A stretch of DNA of 64,000 bases, taken from positions 1 to 64,000 of the forward strand of contig NZ_KB904493.1 in the NCBI RefSeq assembly GCF_000380105.1, given 5' to 3'. Below are positions 9,538 to 18,504 of the stretch, one piece after another. This stretch comes from Streptococcus orisratti DSM 15617 (GTDB lineage: Bacteria; Bacillota; Bacilli; Lactobacillales; Streptococcaceae). Below the pieces are notes generated by a model. It was not told the origin of the DNA. It made no database searches and was given only the letters and a program-made list of their open reading frames with translations. Numbering within the stretch: the first letter of the stretch is position 1; each line of letters begins with the position of its first letter. The translations under genes were made by a program, and so were the position numbers.

Positions 9538-10278
9538 TTAAATTAAGCTGAAAAGAACAATACCCGTAGCAACAGCAACATTTAAACTCTCTGCCTTCCC
9601 TGGCATAGTGATGTGTAGCAAATCATCAGCAAGCTCAGCCATCTCCTTAGAAATCCCTTGTCCTTCATTTCCCATAACAAGAGCAAAATGGGAGGGATTT
9701 TGAATCACTCTAAAATCCACAGACTGCTGAGAAAGAGTCGTCGCCATGACAGGCACACCTACTATCTGTAATTGTTGGCAAGCTCTGATAACATCCGTCC
9801 GCCAAATAGGCAAGTGAAAATGACTACCTTGCATAGAGCGTAAGGTTTTTTGATTGTAAATATCTGCAGACTTGTTTGAAATAATGACGCCATCAAGACC
9901 AGCCGCATCAGCCGTCCTAATCATAGTACCAAGATTTCCGGGATCTTGAATATCCTCAAGAACCAAATAACGCCCCGCTTGTAACTCTTCTAATTCACGA
10001 TGTGGCATAGTAACTTCGGCAACGATTCCCTGAGGTGTTGGAGAATCTGTCAACTCTTTGAGGACATCATTGGTCACAAGAGTTACATTAGTGACATTTG
10101 GAAGTCGCTCCGCCATTTCCTCAAGAACAAAAATATGAAGAAAAGTCTCACCAGAATTTTGAGCCTCTTCGAATAAATGCCACCCCTCAATAAGATACGA
10201 TTCTTGTCGATACTTTTTTTGTAAAAGTTTTTTTGTTTTTTTGATGAGATTGTTTGATTTTGAGGTTATAATAGTCAT
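9538..10278 (-). CDS. TrmH/SpoU-family RNA 2'-O-methyltransferase
   Basis: 246 residues. N-terminal substrate-binding domain (KKTKKLLQKKYRQESYLIEGWHL) and C-terminal SPOUT knot with motif 1 EDIQDPGNLGTMIRTADA, motif 2 ALVMGNEGQGIS and motif 3 ITMPGKAESLNVAVATGI. It methylates rRNA or tRNA ribose (RlmB/TsnR-like subgroup); the exact site is unknown. I choose the ATG at 10278. The ATG at 10311 has no SD and would overlap the divergent acyP start. The ATG at 10278 also lacks an SD but lies 6 nt after an extended -10, so the mRNA is probably leaderless. Confidence 0.88.
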   Translation of the reverse strand: MTIITSKSNNLIKKTKKLLQKKYRQESYLIEGWHLFEEAQNSGETFLHIFVLEEMAERLPNVTNVTLVTNDVLKELTDSPTPQGIVAEVTMPHRELEELQAGRYLVLEDIQDPGNLGTMIRTADAAGLDGVIISNKSADIYNQKTLRSMQGSHFHLPIWRTDVIRACQQLQIVGVPVMATTLSQQSVDFRVIQNPSHFALVMGNEGQGISKEMAELADDLLHITMPGKAESLNVAVATGIVLFSLI

Positions 10279-10284
10279 AGGAAT

Positions 10285-10293
10285 ATTATAACA
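10285..10293 (-). promoter_or_regulatory. Extended -10 promoter giving a probable leaderless trmH mRNA
   Basis: The minus strand reads TGTTATAAT, a consensus extended -10, whose last base is 6 nt before the trmH ATG. A normal start point 7 nt downstream would be the A of the ATG itself. There is no Shine-Dalgarno sequence. The promoter lies in the acyP 5' leader and overlaps that gene's ribosome-binding site region. Confidence 0.6.
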
Positions 10294-10309
10294 TATTGGA
10301 GGGATTTGC

Positions 10310-10588
10310 ATGAAAAAAGTGCATTTAATTGTCTCTGGACGTGTTCAAGGCGTTGGTTTTCGTTATTCAACCTATGCGTTAGCACTTGAACTAGGCGATA
10401 TTTATGGACGTGTCTGGAATAATGATGATGGTACTGTAGAAATTTTAGCGCAGTCAAATGATGCTGCTAAGATGGCCAAATTCATTCAAGAAATCCGCAA
10501 AGGGCCATCAAAATGGGCAAAGGTGACCTATGTCGATGTCAAGATGGGATCTTTTGACGATTATAGTGATTTTCGTATGGCTAATTAA
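10310..10588 (+). CDS. acyP: Acylphosphatase
   Basis: 92 residues, the family's usual length. The catalytic phosphate-binding loop SGRVQGVGFRYST (about residues 9-21) holds the essential Arg, and the catalytic Asn lies in GRVWNNDDGTVEI. It hydrolyses acyl phosphates such as acetyl- and carbamoyl-phosphate. The SD GGAGGGA is 6 nt before the ATG. A TATAAT at 10267-10272 inside the start of the divergent trmH gene is its likely -10. Confidence 0.95.
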   Translation: MKKVHLIVSGRVQGVGFRYSTYALALELGDIYGRVWNNDDGTVEILAQSNDAAKMAKFIQEIRKGPSKWAKVTYVDVKMGSFDDYSDFRMAN

Positions 10589-10671
10589 AATCAGTCTCTA
10601 GAACTATTGTATATTTTGCTAAAAAACAGTAAAATAGTAAGGTATTATTAAATTTAAAGGAATATTTACCA

Positions 10672-11613
10672 TTGAAAAAGAAACTTAATCGTGTCCTGCT
10701 TTCAGGACTAAGCTTGTCAATGCTCTTATTCTTAGCAGGTTGTGTTCAGACAACCAAAAAGAATGGGCAAATCGTACCAACTGGTGATGGTTGGGTTTAT
10801 AACCTCCTCGTCAAACCTATGGGAGCTGTTATCCAGTATTTTGCTAACGATCTCGGACTTGGTTTTGGTATCGCAGTTATCTTAGTAACTATTATTGTTC
10901 GTTTTCTCATTTTGCCGCTGGGCTTGTACCAATCTTGGAAAGCCAGCTACCAATCTGAAAAAATGGCCTACTTAAAACCAATCTTTGAACCTATCAACGA
11001 GCGCATGCGCAACGCCTCTACACAAGAAGAAAAATTAGCTGCCCAAACCGAACTAATGGCCGCTCAAAAAGAAAATGGTGTAAGTCCATTTGGTGGTATT
11101 GGATGTTTACCACTTATCATCCAAATGCCCTTCTTCACTGCTATGTATTATGCTGCCCGCTTTACAGATGGCGTTTCCGAAAGTACATTTTTAGGGATGA
11201 ATCTTGGTGAGCGCAGTCTCGCTTTAACAGCTATCATTGCAGTTCTCTATTTTGGTCAATCATGGTTGTCTATGTACGGTGTTCCTGAAGAACAAAAAGC
11301 ACAAATGAAGTCAATGATGTATGTAACTCCATTAATGATGATTTTTATGTCTATCAATCTTCCAGCAGGAGTCGGTCTTTATTGGTTGGTCGGAGGCTTC
11401 TTCTCAATTTTCCAACAATTGATTACCATGTATGTCATTAAACCGCGTCTTCGTAAAAAAATTGCTGCTGAATTTGAAAAAAATCCACCCAAAGCTTACA
11501 AATCTACCAAAGCTCGCAAAGATGCAACACAAACAAATAACCAACAAACTCAATCGGCGATTTCTACCAAATCAAACAAACGCCGCAACGCAGGCAAACA
11601 ACGTAAACGTTAA
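10672..11613 (+). CDS. yidC: YidC/Oxa1-family membrane protein insertase (lipoprotein form)
   Basis: 313 residues starting at TTG with AAAGGA upstream. The N-terminus is a lipoprotein signal with lipobox LAGC (Cys about residue 24). The five-helix YidC core follows, with [18 protein letters not shown] (containing the conserved Arg of the hydrophilic groove) and the PLIIQMPFF segment, then a very basic C-terminal tail ([14 protein letters not shown]) that can contact ribosomes. It inserts membrane proteins with or without SecYEG. Streptococci have two yidC genes; which one this is cannot be settled here. acyP lies 80 bp upstream. Confidence 0.93.
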   Translation: MKKKLNRVLLSGLSLSMLLFLAGCVQTTKKNGQIVPTGDGWVYNLLVKPMGAVIQYFANDLGLGFGIAVILVTIIVRFLILPLGLYQSWKASYQSEKMAYLKPIFEPINERMRNASTQEEKLAAQTELMAAQKENGVSPFGGIGCLPLIIQMPFFTAMYYAARFTDGVSESTFLGMNLGERSLALTAIIAVLYFGQSWLSMYGVPEEQKAQMKSMMYVTPLMMIFMSINLPAGVGLYWLVGGFFSIFQQLITMYVIKPRLRKKIAAEFEKNPPKAYKSTKARKDATQTNNQQTQSAISTKSNKRRNAGKQRKR

Positions 11614-11627
11614 TATATTATAAAAAG

Positions 11628-11677
11628 ACGACACTCCATTTGCTAGGTAAACATTCTAGCAAACGGAGTGTCTTTTT
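11628..11677 (+). terminator. Rho-independent terminator of yidC
   Basis: Long stem ACACTCC-TTTGCTAG ... CTAGCAAA-GGAGTGT with one mismatch, followed by CTTTTTG. It lies 15 bp after the yidC stop. Confidence 0.88.
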
Positions 11678-11689
11678 GATTACCGTCTT

Positions 11690-12044
11690 TAACTAAGATC
11701 CTCATCTCTGGCACCTACCCTACTATATTTTCAAGAAATACTTGCTAATACTGACTAAAAATCGCTATCTGATAGTAATTGAATATATTAAAAATGGATA
11801 ATTACACGATTGATGAAATCTTTTGTTATGTTAAAAAGGTATAACTCGTGAATAAATGGGAGATTGCTATTTTTGATTTCGGTTGAATACAGGTTCTAAA
11901 TTTTGTTTTAGACCCTATGGTGCATCAAAAAGACCCCAATAATTTTGCAATGGACAGATTTACTCATTACGAAATTATGGGACCTGCATCATCATTTTGA
12001 AATCATACTCAAAAAATAGTGATAGCTGACTTCATTGATAGTTT
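11690..12044 (+). other. Intergenic stretch with a possible gene remnant
   Basis: No intact gene. From about 11794 the plus strand has protein-like runs broken by stops and frame changes: MDNYTIDEIFCYVKKV, stop, then NKWEIAIFDFG, stop, then VLDPMVHQKDPNNFAMDRFTHYEIMGP. The WEIAIFDFG piece recalls a HAD-phosphatase strand, but I cannot identify the parent. It may be a decayed gene or chance. Confidence 0.3.
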
Positions 12045-12527
12045 TTACGCTGTTTTTTCAACGCTTAGGATTTTCACATCATAGCTACCTGCGGGGGATT
12101 CAATTGTAGCAATATCGCCTGTTTTCTTTCCGATAAGAGCCTGAGCGATTGGACTTTCATTGGAAATCTTTCCTGAGAAAATATCTGCTCCTGCTGCACC
12201 AACGATATGATATGTGTCTTTATCACTTGTACCAATTTCTTGAACAAGAACTGTCTTTCCAATCGCAACTTCATCTTTTGCAACAGCATCGCTATCAATA
12301 ATCTCTGCATAGCGAATTTTTGTTTCCAAAATTTGAATTTGTCCCTCAACAAAGGCTTGTTCATCTTTTGCAGCCTCATACTCAGAGTTTTCTGAAAGAT
12401 CTCCATATGAACGAGCAATTTTAATACGCTCAACAACTTCTGGACGACGAACAAGTTTATAATCTTCAAGTTCCTTTTCAAGTTGTGCTTTTTCAGCAAG
12501 TGTCATTACATAAGTTTTTTCTGCCAT
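12045..12527 (-). CDS. greA: Transcription elongation factor GreA
   Basis: 160 residues, standard GreA size. Residues 1-75 form the antiparallel coiled coil whose acidic tip (region [15 protein letters not shown]) enters the RNA polymerase secondary channel and stimulates cleavage of backtracked RNA. The C-terminal FKBP-like domain contains [14 protein letters not shown]. It follows mltG on the same strand with a hairpin between them, a gene order conserved in streptococci. Confidence 0.96.
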   Translation of the reverse strand: MAEKTYVMTLAEKAQLEKELEDYKLVRRPEVVERIKIARSYGDLSENSEYEAAKDEQAFVEGQIQILETKIRYAEIIDSDAVAKDEVAIGKTVLVQEIGTSDKDTYHIVGAAGADIFSGKISNESPIAQALIGKKTGDIATIESPAGSYDVKILSVEKTA

Positions 12528-12581
12528 TTTTATTCTCTTTCCTAAATATATTTAAGTTGAAGTATTGACTCCACTATAAAC

Positions 12582-12615
12582 GTAAGCATGATGCCTAGGC
12601 TGACACCATGCTTAC
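12582..12615 (-). terminator. Hairpin between mltG and greA (attenuator or weak terminator)
   Basis: A perfect 9-bp stem GTAAGCATG ... CATGCTTAC with a 16-nt loop, followed on the minus strand by only a short T-rich stretch (GTTTATAG). It sits just after mltG and before the greA SD, so it could partly terminate mltG transcripts or protect an mRNA end. Confidence 0.55.
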
Positions 12616-12622
12616 ATACAAT

Positions 12623-14284
12623 TTACTGATTTAATTGACTATTGATATATTTCTCAACATTGGCTTGATGTTCTTCAAACGTTTCGGAGTAGTAAACTGC
12701 TCCAGTTTTAACATCTGCCACAAAGTAAAGATAGTCAGTTGAAGCTGGGTTAATAGTCGCTTCAATAGCTGATAGACTAGGACTATCAACTGGACCAGGC
12801 ATTAAGCCAGTATTAGTATAAATATTATACGGCGAATCAATCGTTGTGTCAATAGCTGCATCTTCTGCTAAGCTGGTCTTTTCTCCAAGTTTACCCATTG
12901 CATACAGGATTGCAATGTTACTTTGCAATGGCATATTAGCATTGAGACGATTATAAAATACACTAGCAATATTTCGACGATCCTCATCTGTTGAACCTTC
13001 TTTTTCAACGAGAGATGCTAATGTAAGCACTTCATTAACGGTCATTCCCTTGCTTGCAATTGTATCATAGTAAGATGATAAATAAGAATCTGTCGTTGAA
13101 ATCATTTGTTCAACTAAATCCTCAAGCGTTGTATCCTCATAATAATTGTATGTTGCTGGGAAAAGATATCCTTCTAAACGATATGTTACCTGATCAGCAC
13201 TCGGAAGACTTGCAAATAGATTTGGGTACTTAGCTACCATCTTAGCAATGAATGTCTCATCCTTAACTAGTTTCAGAAAAGCATTTTTTGAAAATGGTGT
13301 TGAAGTTTTCTCACCTTTTTGAGCAATAGTATTAGTCTCCACCGCATCCGCAATCTGCTTAATTGTATAACCCTCGGTAATTAGAATTTTTCCAAGGGTT
13401 GGACGTTCTGGTTCATCAGTTCCACCTTTTTGCAACAATTTACTGATTTCATCTAAATCCATACTTGCCTTAAGATTATAATAACCACTGCCAAAATTAG
13501 TATAGTTTTTAAACTTGGTATAAAAATTAAAGATAGTCGCATCCTTAATAACTCCAGCTTTCTCAAGGATTTGTCCAATATACTTATTGCCAGAACCTTC
13601 AGGAATTTCTACTGTTATATATTTGGACGATGATTTGTCCAAGGGACCAACTGCACTGGTCACATATCGATAGGTGAAGAAACCTCCAACCAAGATTAAA
13701 ATCACAGCTATGGAAATGATTGCTGAAGCAATGCGCTTTGCAAGACTATCTGTTCTTTGACGTTTTCGTCTTATTTTAGATGGTCTTGCTGGTTCTTCTG
13801 GAATAGTAGATTGTTCTACAGGGACACTTTTAGTTGTCATTGATTGCACAAACTCCTTCTCGTTATCAGGCTGATAACTTGGCTCATCTTTGACTTGCCC
13901 TACTTGTTCGTCTAAAATAGTCTCAGTAGGCTCAACTATTTTGCTGTGAGGCAATGTAAAAGCCTGTTCTAGACTTTCTAATGCTTCATCAACTTTTTGA
14001 CGTTCTGAAGTCAAATGCAATTGATTTTCTTCGAGAGCTCTCTGAGCTTCTTCTGCCAATCTAATCTTTTCTGCAATCAAATCAGCATCTTTGTTTTGCT
14101 GAGTAACTTTCTCTTGCTGTTCCAAGGATTTTTGAGCAATTTCTTTAGCCTCTTGCTCTTTTCGGAACATCTCTTCCTCTCGGAGCTGACGCAAGCGATT
14201 AGCTTCTTTAATCTCTTCTAGTATCTGCTCCTTGAAACTTTTTGCTTCTTGGCTAGTATCTTTGTCTTTTTCAAAATCGGTCAA
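12623..14284 (-). CDS. mltG: Endolytic murein transglycosylase MltG
   Basis: 553 residues. Residues 1-175 are a cytoplasmic, charged, coiled-coil region rich in Glu/Gln/Lys, longer than in E. coli and typical of streptococci. One transmembrane helix follows (about 188-208, ASAIISIAVILILVGGFF), then the extracellular LysM-like part and the YceG catalytic domain with the catalytic glutamate in LASLVEKEGS and the conserved PYNIYTNTGLMPGPVDSPS. It cuts nascent glycan strands in peripheral peptidoglycan synthesis. Its promoter is visible just upstream. Confidence 0.95.
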   Translation of the reverse strand: MTDFEKDKDTSQEAKSFKEQILEEIKEANRLRQLREEEMFRKEQEAKEIAQKSLEQQEKVTQQNKDADLIAEKIRLAEEAQRALEENQLHLTSERQKVDEALESLEQAFTLPHSKIVEPTETILDEQVGQVKDEPSYQPDNEKEFVQSMTTKSVPVEQSTIPEEPARPSKIRRKRQRTDSLAKRIASAIISIAVILILVGGFFTYRYVTSAVGPLDKSSSKYITVEIPEGSGNKYIGQILEKAGVIKDATIFNFYTKFKNYTNFGSGYYNLKASMDLDEISKLLQKGGTDEPERPTLGKILITEGYTIKQIADAVETNTIAQKGEKTSTPFSKNAFLKLVKDETFIAKMVAKYPNLFASLPSADQVTYRLEGYLFPATYNYYEDTTLEDLVEQMISTTDSYLSSYYDTIASKGMTVNEVLTLASLVEKEGSTDEDRRNIASVFYNRLNANMPLQSNIAILYAMGKLGEKTSLAEDAAIDTTIDSPYNIYTNTGLMPGPVDSPSLSAIEATINPASTDYLYFVADVKTGAVYYSETFEEHQANVEKYINSQLNQ

Positions 14285-14314
14285 AGCTAGTCCTCCTAGT
14301 TTTAATCAATCGCC

Positions 14315-14343
14315 ATTATAACCTAAAAATAGCATAAAATCAA
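14315..14343 (-). promoter_or_regulatory. mltG promoter
   Basis: On the minus strand, TTGATT and TATAAT are separated by 17 bp, ending 31 bp before the mltG start. Confidence 0.7.
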
Positions 14344-14391
14344 CAAAATCAATATTTTGTTATCATTTCGTAACAAACAGAAAGCGTTTTA

Positions 14392-14886
14392 CTATTTTTT
14401 CAATGGATTTTCCCAAACCATATTATACCATTTAGTACCACCATGTGTTGACAATGACTCACCTTCATCAACAAATCCATTCATTTCATAGTAACCAATC
14501 AAATAGTCATGGCAAGTCAGGTTAATCCCTAAACGATTTTGAGAAACAGCTAGATCTTTTAAGGCTGCTAATAAAGATGTCCCAATTCCTTGACCTTTAA
14601 AATTCTCAGAAACGGATAGACTCGTAACAGCTATGAAGCCACCTTCTGCTACATTAGGGACCACGTGATGAAAAAGCTCATCTGTCAAGTAGCGATGTGT
14701 CACAACTGGTCCTTCGATGTATCCTGCGACTTTTCCGTTGATTTCTGCAATTAAAAATGTATCGCTAATGACCTTCAACCGTTCTGCCATTGCCTCAGGA
14801 GTAGCTGCTTCAGCTGGTGAAAAATTTGCCTGTTCTATACGTACCACATCTTCCAAGTCTTCCATATTTGCGTGTCTGATAATCAT
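14392..14886 (-). CDS. GNAT-family N-acetyltransferase
   Basis: 164 residues with the GNAT fold. Acetyl-CoA is bound by the motif A stretch NFKGQGIGTSLLAAL (about residues 105-119), preceded by FIAVTSLSVS, and motif B contains the YEMNGF end. I start at the ATG at 14886, which has AGAGGA at the right distance; the upstream ATG at 14937 has no SD. The substrate is unknown. It lies just after murC on the same strand. Confidence 0.85.
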   Translation of the reverse strand: MIIRHANMEDLEDVVRIEQANFSPAEAATPEAMAERLKVISDTFLIAEINGKVAGYIEGPVVTHRYLTDELFHHVVPNVAEGGFIAVTSLSVSENFKGQGIGTSLLAALKDLAVSQNRLGINLTCHDYLIGYYEMNGFVDEGESLSTHGGTKWYNMVWENPLKK

Positions 14887-14938
14887 AAATTTCCTCTCAA
14901 AATGCGCAAAGAAGGAGCCTTCATCAGCCCCTTGCATA

Positions 14939-16270
14939 TTATTGGGTATTCTTTGTTAAATTTGACAATAATTCCTCAAAGGAACGTTCATAAAGTTGAA
15001 TGTCTCCTGCACCCATGAAGACATAGACAGCATTATCATGGTCAAGGAGAGGAGATACATTTTCAACTGTCACAACTTTAGCTGGTTTAACAATTTTTGC
15101 AGCCAAATCTTCAACTTTGACATCCCCATGATCTACCTCACGTGCGGAACCATAAATTTGAGCCAGATAAACGGCATCAGCTTGATTTAAAGCATCAGCA
15201 AATTCATCCAAAAGGGCAATGGTACGTGTAAAGGTATGCGGTTGAAAAATGGCAACAATTTCTTTTGATGGATATTTTTGACGGGCAGCATCCAAAGTCG
15301 CAATAATTTCTGTCGGATGATGTGCAAAGTCATCAATAATGACAGTTCCGTTGATGATTTTTTCTGTAAAACGGCGCTTAACTCCCGAGAATGTTTTTAA
15401 GTGTTCAGCCACTAGCGTCATATCGACCCCTGCAATATACAAATTTGCAACAACTGCTGTCGCGTTTAAAACGTTATGACGACCGTAAGTTGGCACATGG
15501 AAACTTCCTAACTCCTTATTTTTGTGTTTAACCTTGAAGTCCGAGCCATTGATTGTTCGAGTGATATCATAAGCCATGAAATCATCATCTTCATTAAAAC
15601 CATAATAATAAATCGGGGCATTGGCCGTTATTTTACGGAGAAAAGTATCTTCGCCATAAAGGAAGAGACCTTTTTTGACTTGTTTAGCATAGTCATTGAA
15701 GGCATCGAAAACATCATTAACACTAGTGAAATAATCTGGGTGGTCAAAGTCAATATTAGTGATAATTGAGTATTCTGGATGATAAGGCATAAAATGACGC
15801 TCGTACTCATCCGACTCAAAAACAAAGTATTGACTATTTGCCAAACCTCGTCCAGTACCATCACCAATCAAATATGACGTTTCAGTGATATTTTTCAAGA
15901 CATGAGATAAAAGGCCAGTGGTTGATGTTTTACCATGAGCTCCAGCAACGCCAAGACTGGTAAATTGATTCATAAATTCACCAAGAAATTCATGATATCG
16001 TTTAAATTTAAAACCATTTTGAATGGCATAAGCAATTTCAACGTTATTATCTTCGCGAAAGGCATTTCCAGCAATCAATTCGACATCAGCCGTAATATTG
16101 TCTTCTGAGAACGGGAGTATAGGAATCCCCGCTTGTTCCAGACCGCGTTGAGTAAAATAGTACTTTGGTACATCAGAGCCCTGTACTTTATGACCCATTT
16201 GATGAAGCATAAGAGCGAGGGCACTCATCCCTGACCCTTTAATTCCGATAAAATGATAAGTTTTAGACAT
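14939..16270 (-). CDS. murC: UDP-N-acetylmuramate--L-alanine ligase
   Basis: 443 residues, a complete Mur ligase: N-terminal UDP-binding Rossmann motif [18 protein letters not shown]-loop [15 protein letters not shown] (about 107-121), the metal/carbamate region [10 protein letters not shown], and the C-terminal [10 protein letters not shown]. It adds L-Ala to UDP-MurNAc. The SD AAGGAG precedes the ATG. The hypothetical gene upstream at 16315 and the GNAT downstream are probably co-transcribed. Confidence 0.97.
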   Translation of the reverse strand: MSKTYHFIGIKGSGMSALALMLHQMGHKVQGSDVPKYYFTQRGLEQAGIPILPFSEDNITADVELIAGNAFREDNNVEIAYAIQNGFKFKRYHEFLGEFMNQFTSLGVAGAHGKTSTTGLLSHVLKNITETSYLIGDGTGRGLANSQYFVFESDEYERHFMPYHPEYSIITNIDFDHPDYFTSVNDVFDAFNDYAKQVKKGLFLYGEDTFLRKITANAPIYYYGFNEDDDFMAYDITRTINGSDFKVKHKNKELGSFHVPTYGRHNVLNATAVVANLYIAGVDMTLVAEHLKTFSGVKRRFTEKIINGTVIIDDFAHHPTEIIATLDAARQKYPSKEIVAIFQPHTFTRTIALLDEFADALNQADAVYLAQIYGSAREVDHGDVKVEDLAAKIVKPAKVVTVENVSPLLDHDNAVYVFMGAGDIQLYERSFEELLSNLTKNTQ

Positions 16271-16314
16271 GTTTTCTCCTTAAATATAGGTTGCAAAGAT
16301 AGCGACAATAACTA

Positions 16315-16914
16315 TCACTTGACATCCTCAAAGCGTGACAAATTCAACTCTTGAGCAAAAAGTGCTTCTTTGTGAGACTGATTTTCTTTTTTGTTGTAAA
16401 TTTGACTGCGTTTTAAAAAATCATAGTTATTTTTTTTGCTTGATTTTCTTGAAGCATTTACAGGCTCCTGATAAACTATTGGTAATTCCGCTAAAATATA
16501 ATCTTCTTGCCGCAGCTTGTCTGCCAAACAGCTCAGATTAGTCACAGGTAGCTGTTTTTTCTTAGGTAAGCTAGACTGTAAGTCTTTCTGGAAAGTCGGC
16601 TTCGATGGCTTTTTTATGTCCTTGACTAGATAAGTTTGTCGCTTTTCTTGCACATCACGTCTAGCTTTTTCACGAGCCAACTCTGCGTAAGACTTCCCTT
16701 CATTGATTGTTTTTTCACGTTCAAAAGATTCTTTTCCTCTAGGGACCCGTTGGTTAACAAATTCATAATCGTACGTTACATCGCTATAATCTTTTTCCTG
16801 ATAGAGGCCCTGAATATTTGTGATGAGATCTTCATTCTCATAAATTTTCATTGCTTTTGGTGTCTCAATAATGGGCTCACTATCTGCCACCGAAGGAAAC
16901 CTATATGTAGTCAT
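16315..16914 (-). CDS. Hypothetical charged cytoplasmic protein upstream of murC
   Basis: 199 residues, very rich in Lys, Glu, Arg and Ser with no membrane segment or known motif. A possible coiled coil spans residues 55-100 (SYAELAREKARRDVQEKRQ). The start is the ATG at 16914, served by GAGG six nt upstream; a GTG four codons earlier has a poorly placed SD. A small gene of this kind occupies the same position beside murC in other streptococci. I do not recognise a function; disordered scaffold or division-linked protein would be guesses. Confidence 0.7.
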   Translation of the reverse strand: MTTYRFPSVADSEPIIETPKAMKIYENEDLITNIQGLYQEKDYSDVTYDYEFVNQRVPRGKESFEREKTINEGKSYAELAREKARRDVQEKRQTYLVKDIKKPSKPTFQKDLQSSLPKKKQLPVTNLSCLADKLRQEDYILAELPIVYQEPVNASRKSSKKNNYDFLKRSQIYNKKENQSHKEALFAQELNLSRFEDVK

Positions 16915-17050
16915 TTTTGACCTCACATCCTTTCTGCTACTATAGCATTCCCATTATAAACTAAAATAGGCTTTTTTTCAAATTCTACATACGAATATTC
17001 GTCTCGCAGAAACATTATATCCACCACTTAATTTCTATGCTATTTTGTTT

Positions 17051-17264
17051 AATATAGTCTTTTAGTACTAGGCAACGAGCTGCAGGTTGCTAGAACAGCC
17101 TCTAGGCTGTTCTAGGTTGGAAATAAGACATGCAAAGCAAGTCACTTTCGTAAAGTACGGCAAGGCGAGTTCAAATACTCCAGTGGAGTGTTTGAAGTTG
17201 GAAATAAGGAAACGGAGTTTCCTCTTACGTTGAAGTAATAAAAGATAAACTAATTGACTATATT
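17051..17264. repeat. MITE-like repeat, copy A (family 1)
   Basis: A 214-bp element bounded by the inverted repeat AATATAGTC ... GACTATATT. It contains short internal palindromes, for example AGAACAGCCT-CT-AGGCTGTTCT, and the end block GTAATAAAAGATAAACTAA. A close second copy spans 27123-27453 and a degraded one 40997-41124. It encodes nothing. Confidence 0.82.
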
Positions 17265-17310
17265 AGGCATTAAAGATTTACCATACTTGAATATCTTGAA
17301 AAATTCACTC

Positions 17311-17336
17311 AAAAAGAGGTCTAAAAATAGACCTCT
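17311..17336 (-). terminator. Rho-independent terminator of niaX
   Basis: Perfect 8-bp stem AGAGGTCT-atttt-AGACCTCT followed by TTTTTG on the minus strand, just after the niaX stop. Confidence 0.88.
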
Positions 17337-17344
17337 GTCCAGCT

Positions 17345-17899
17345 CTAATTTGAACTGACTGAAAAGTCAATCCCAACTTTTTGAGAAAGAATTTTCCAAA
17401 GATAATAAGCAATATAAAAATCAACAATTCCGTGAACCATCGAACCAAAACCGATGAGCCCAACTAAAGACCAAATGTAAGCTATACCACTATTTGAAGT
17501 CACCGTCAGAACATAAACAACTACAAACTCAGCAAGACCATGCAAAAGATTGACAATCAAAGCAAACATAAAGGTTGGTAAAGTTTTTAAAATTTGCTCT
17601 GGATATTTCTTTAGCCAATAAGCAGCTACTAAGGCAAAAATTAAATGTGACAGCGCTCTTAAAACAATAACAATAGGGAAACCTGCTAGCAAAAATCCCA
17701 AACTCGTTCCTAGAGCGACCAAAGCAGCTACAGTTGGTGAAATAAAGATAGCTAAAAACAAAGGGACATGACTTGCTAACGTGAATGAAGCTGGGCCAAT
17801 AATGATTTTAACCGGCATAATCATAGGAATTAAAATCCCAAAAGCAACTAAAATTGCAGTAAAAGCTAATTGTTTAGTATGGTTATTTTTCATTTTCAA
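17345..17899 (-). CDS. niaX: Niacin-specific ECF transporter S component
   Basis: 184 residues, almost entirely hydrophobic with about six membrane helices, the size of an ECF S component. The early block IIIGPASFTLASHVPLFLAIF and the ALSHLIFALVAAYWLKKYP segment resemble streptococcal NiaX. It would capture nicotinate or nicotinamide and share the EcfA1A2T module encoded elsewhere. Context settles the substrate: the niacin repressor gene niaR is directly upstream and a NiaR-type operator covers the niaX -35 box. Streptococci cannot make NAD de novo, so this is a key uptake step. Confidence 0.9.
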   Translation of the reverse strand: MKMKNNHTKQLAFTAILVAFGILIPMIMPVKIIIGPASFTLASHVPLFLAIFISPTVAALVALGTSLGFLLAGFPIVIVLRALSHLIFALVAAYWLKKYPEQILKTLPTFMFALIVNLLHGLAEFVVVYVLTVTSNSGIAYIWSLVGLIGFGSMVHGIVDFYIAYYLWKILSQKVGIDFSVSSN

Positions 17900-17944
17900 A
17901 CTCCTTGAATCAGAGATTTTTCATCTCATCAATGTTTGAAAACC

Positions 17945-17981
17945 ATTATAAAATAATTTTTGTCATGTGTCAAGACACCAT
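17945..17981 (-). promoter_or_regulatory. niaX promoter with NiaR operator over the -35
   Basis: Minus strand: TTGACA (17968-17973), 17-bp spacer, TATAAT (17945-17950). The -35 is embedded in the palindrome ATGTGTC-aa-GACACcAT (17965-17981), matching the NiaR/YrxA operator core GTGTC/GACAC. Bound NiaR would block RNA polymerase directly. Confidence 0.85.
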
Positions 17982-17982
17982 G

Positions 17983-18504
17983 CTATCTTTCTTCTAACAA
18001 AAAACCCTCTTGTGATAAACTCATCTTGATGTCATCAAATATTTCCTTGTTTTGACAAGAAATGGTGTGAACATGAATCCCTTGTGTAAGGGTAGAAAGA
18101 AGACTAGCATGTAAAGTTTCAATTTTACCCATGAAATTGACAATATCCTCTTCCGTCTTGATATTCAAAGGAGCTGTCAACATACCATAGACTGGATGTT
18201 CAACCTCAACATCTACAACAATCCCCCCTTTTGAGATGATAGTATCTAACTCCTGCTGTGTTGTTGATAAATCATGCTTACAGGCTATCTTTCCAATAAA
18301 TTGACTAGAATAAAGAGACTGCGTTAGAACATAACCTCGCGGTGTAGAGATAATATCACTTCCATTAGCACGAAGCAAAGCGACATCCCCAACAATAACT
18401 TGACGACTCACCCCTAAGTCTTTAGCCAAGCGGCTGGCAGAAATTGGATCAGTAACCTGACTTAGACTATCCAAAATTTTTTGACGACGCTCATTCGCTT
18501 TCAC
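17983..18504 (-). CDS. niaR: Niacin-responsive transcriptional repressor
   Basis: 173 residues. The N-terminal HTH_11 winged helix (MKANERRQKILDSL ... SASRLAKDLGVSRQVIVGDVALLRA) is followed by a 3H domain with the histidines that bind metal and niacin (for example HPVYGML and HVHTISC). It represses niacin uptake and salvage genes when niacin is ample. It lies 83 bp upstream of niaX on the same strand, with the operator in between, so niaX can be controlled separately from niaR. Confidence 0.92.
   Translation of the reverse strand: MKANERRQKILDSLSQVTDPISASRLAKDLGVSRQVIVGDVALLRANGSDIISTPRGYVLTQSLYSSQFIGKIACKHDLSTTQQELDTIISKGGIVVDVEVEHPVYGMLTAPLNIKTEEDIVNFMGKIETLHASLLSTLTQGIHVHTISCQNKEIFDDIKMSLSQEGFLLEER

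Larger units (their letters stand above)
16927..17344. other. Intergenic region occupied by a MITE and the niaX terminator
   Basis: No gene is visible. It holds the divergent upstream region of the 16315-16914 gene, the repeat at 17051-17264 and the niaX terminator at 17311-17336. Confidence 0.7.

Noticed and set aside
12074-12499. 141-codon frame overlapping greA on the same strand
   Set aside because: Alternate frame of greA with K/L-rich, non-family sequence and no SD of its own.
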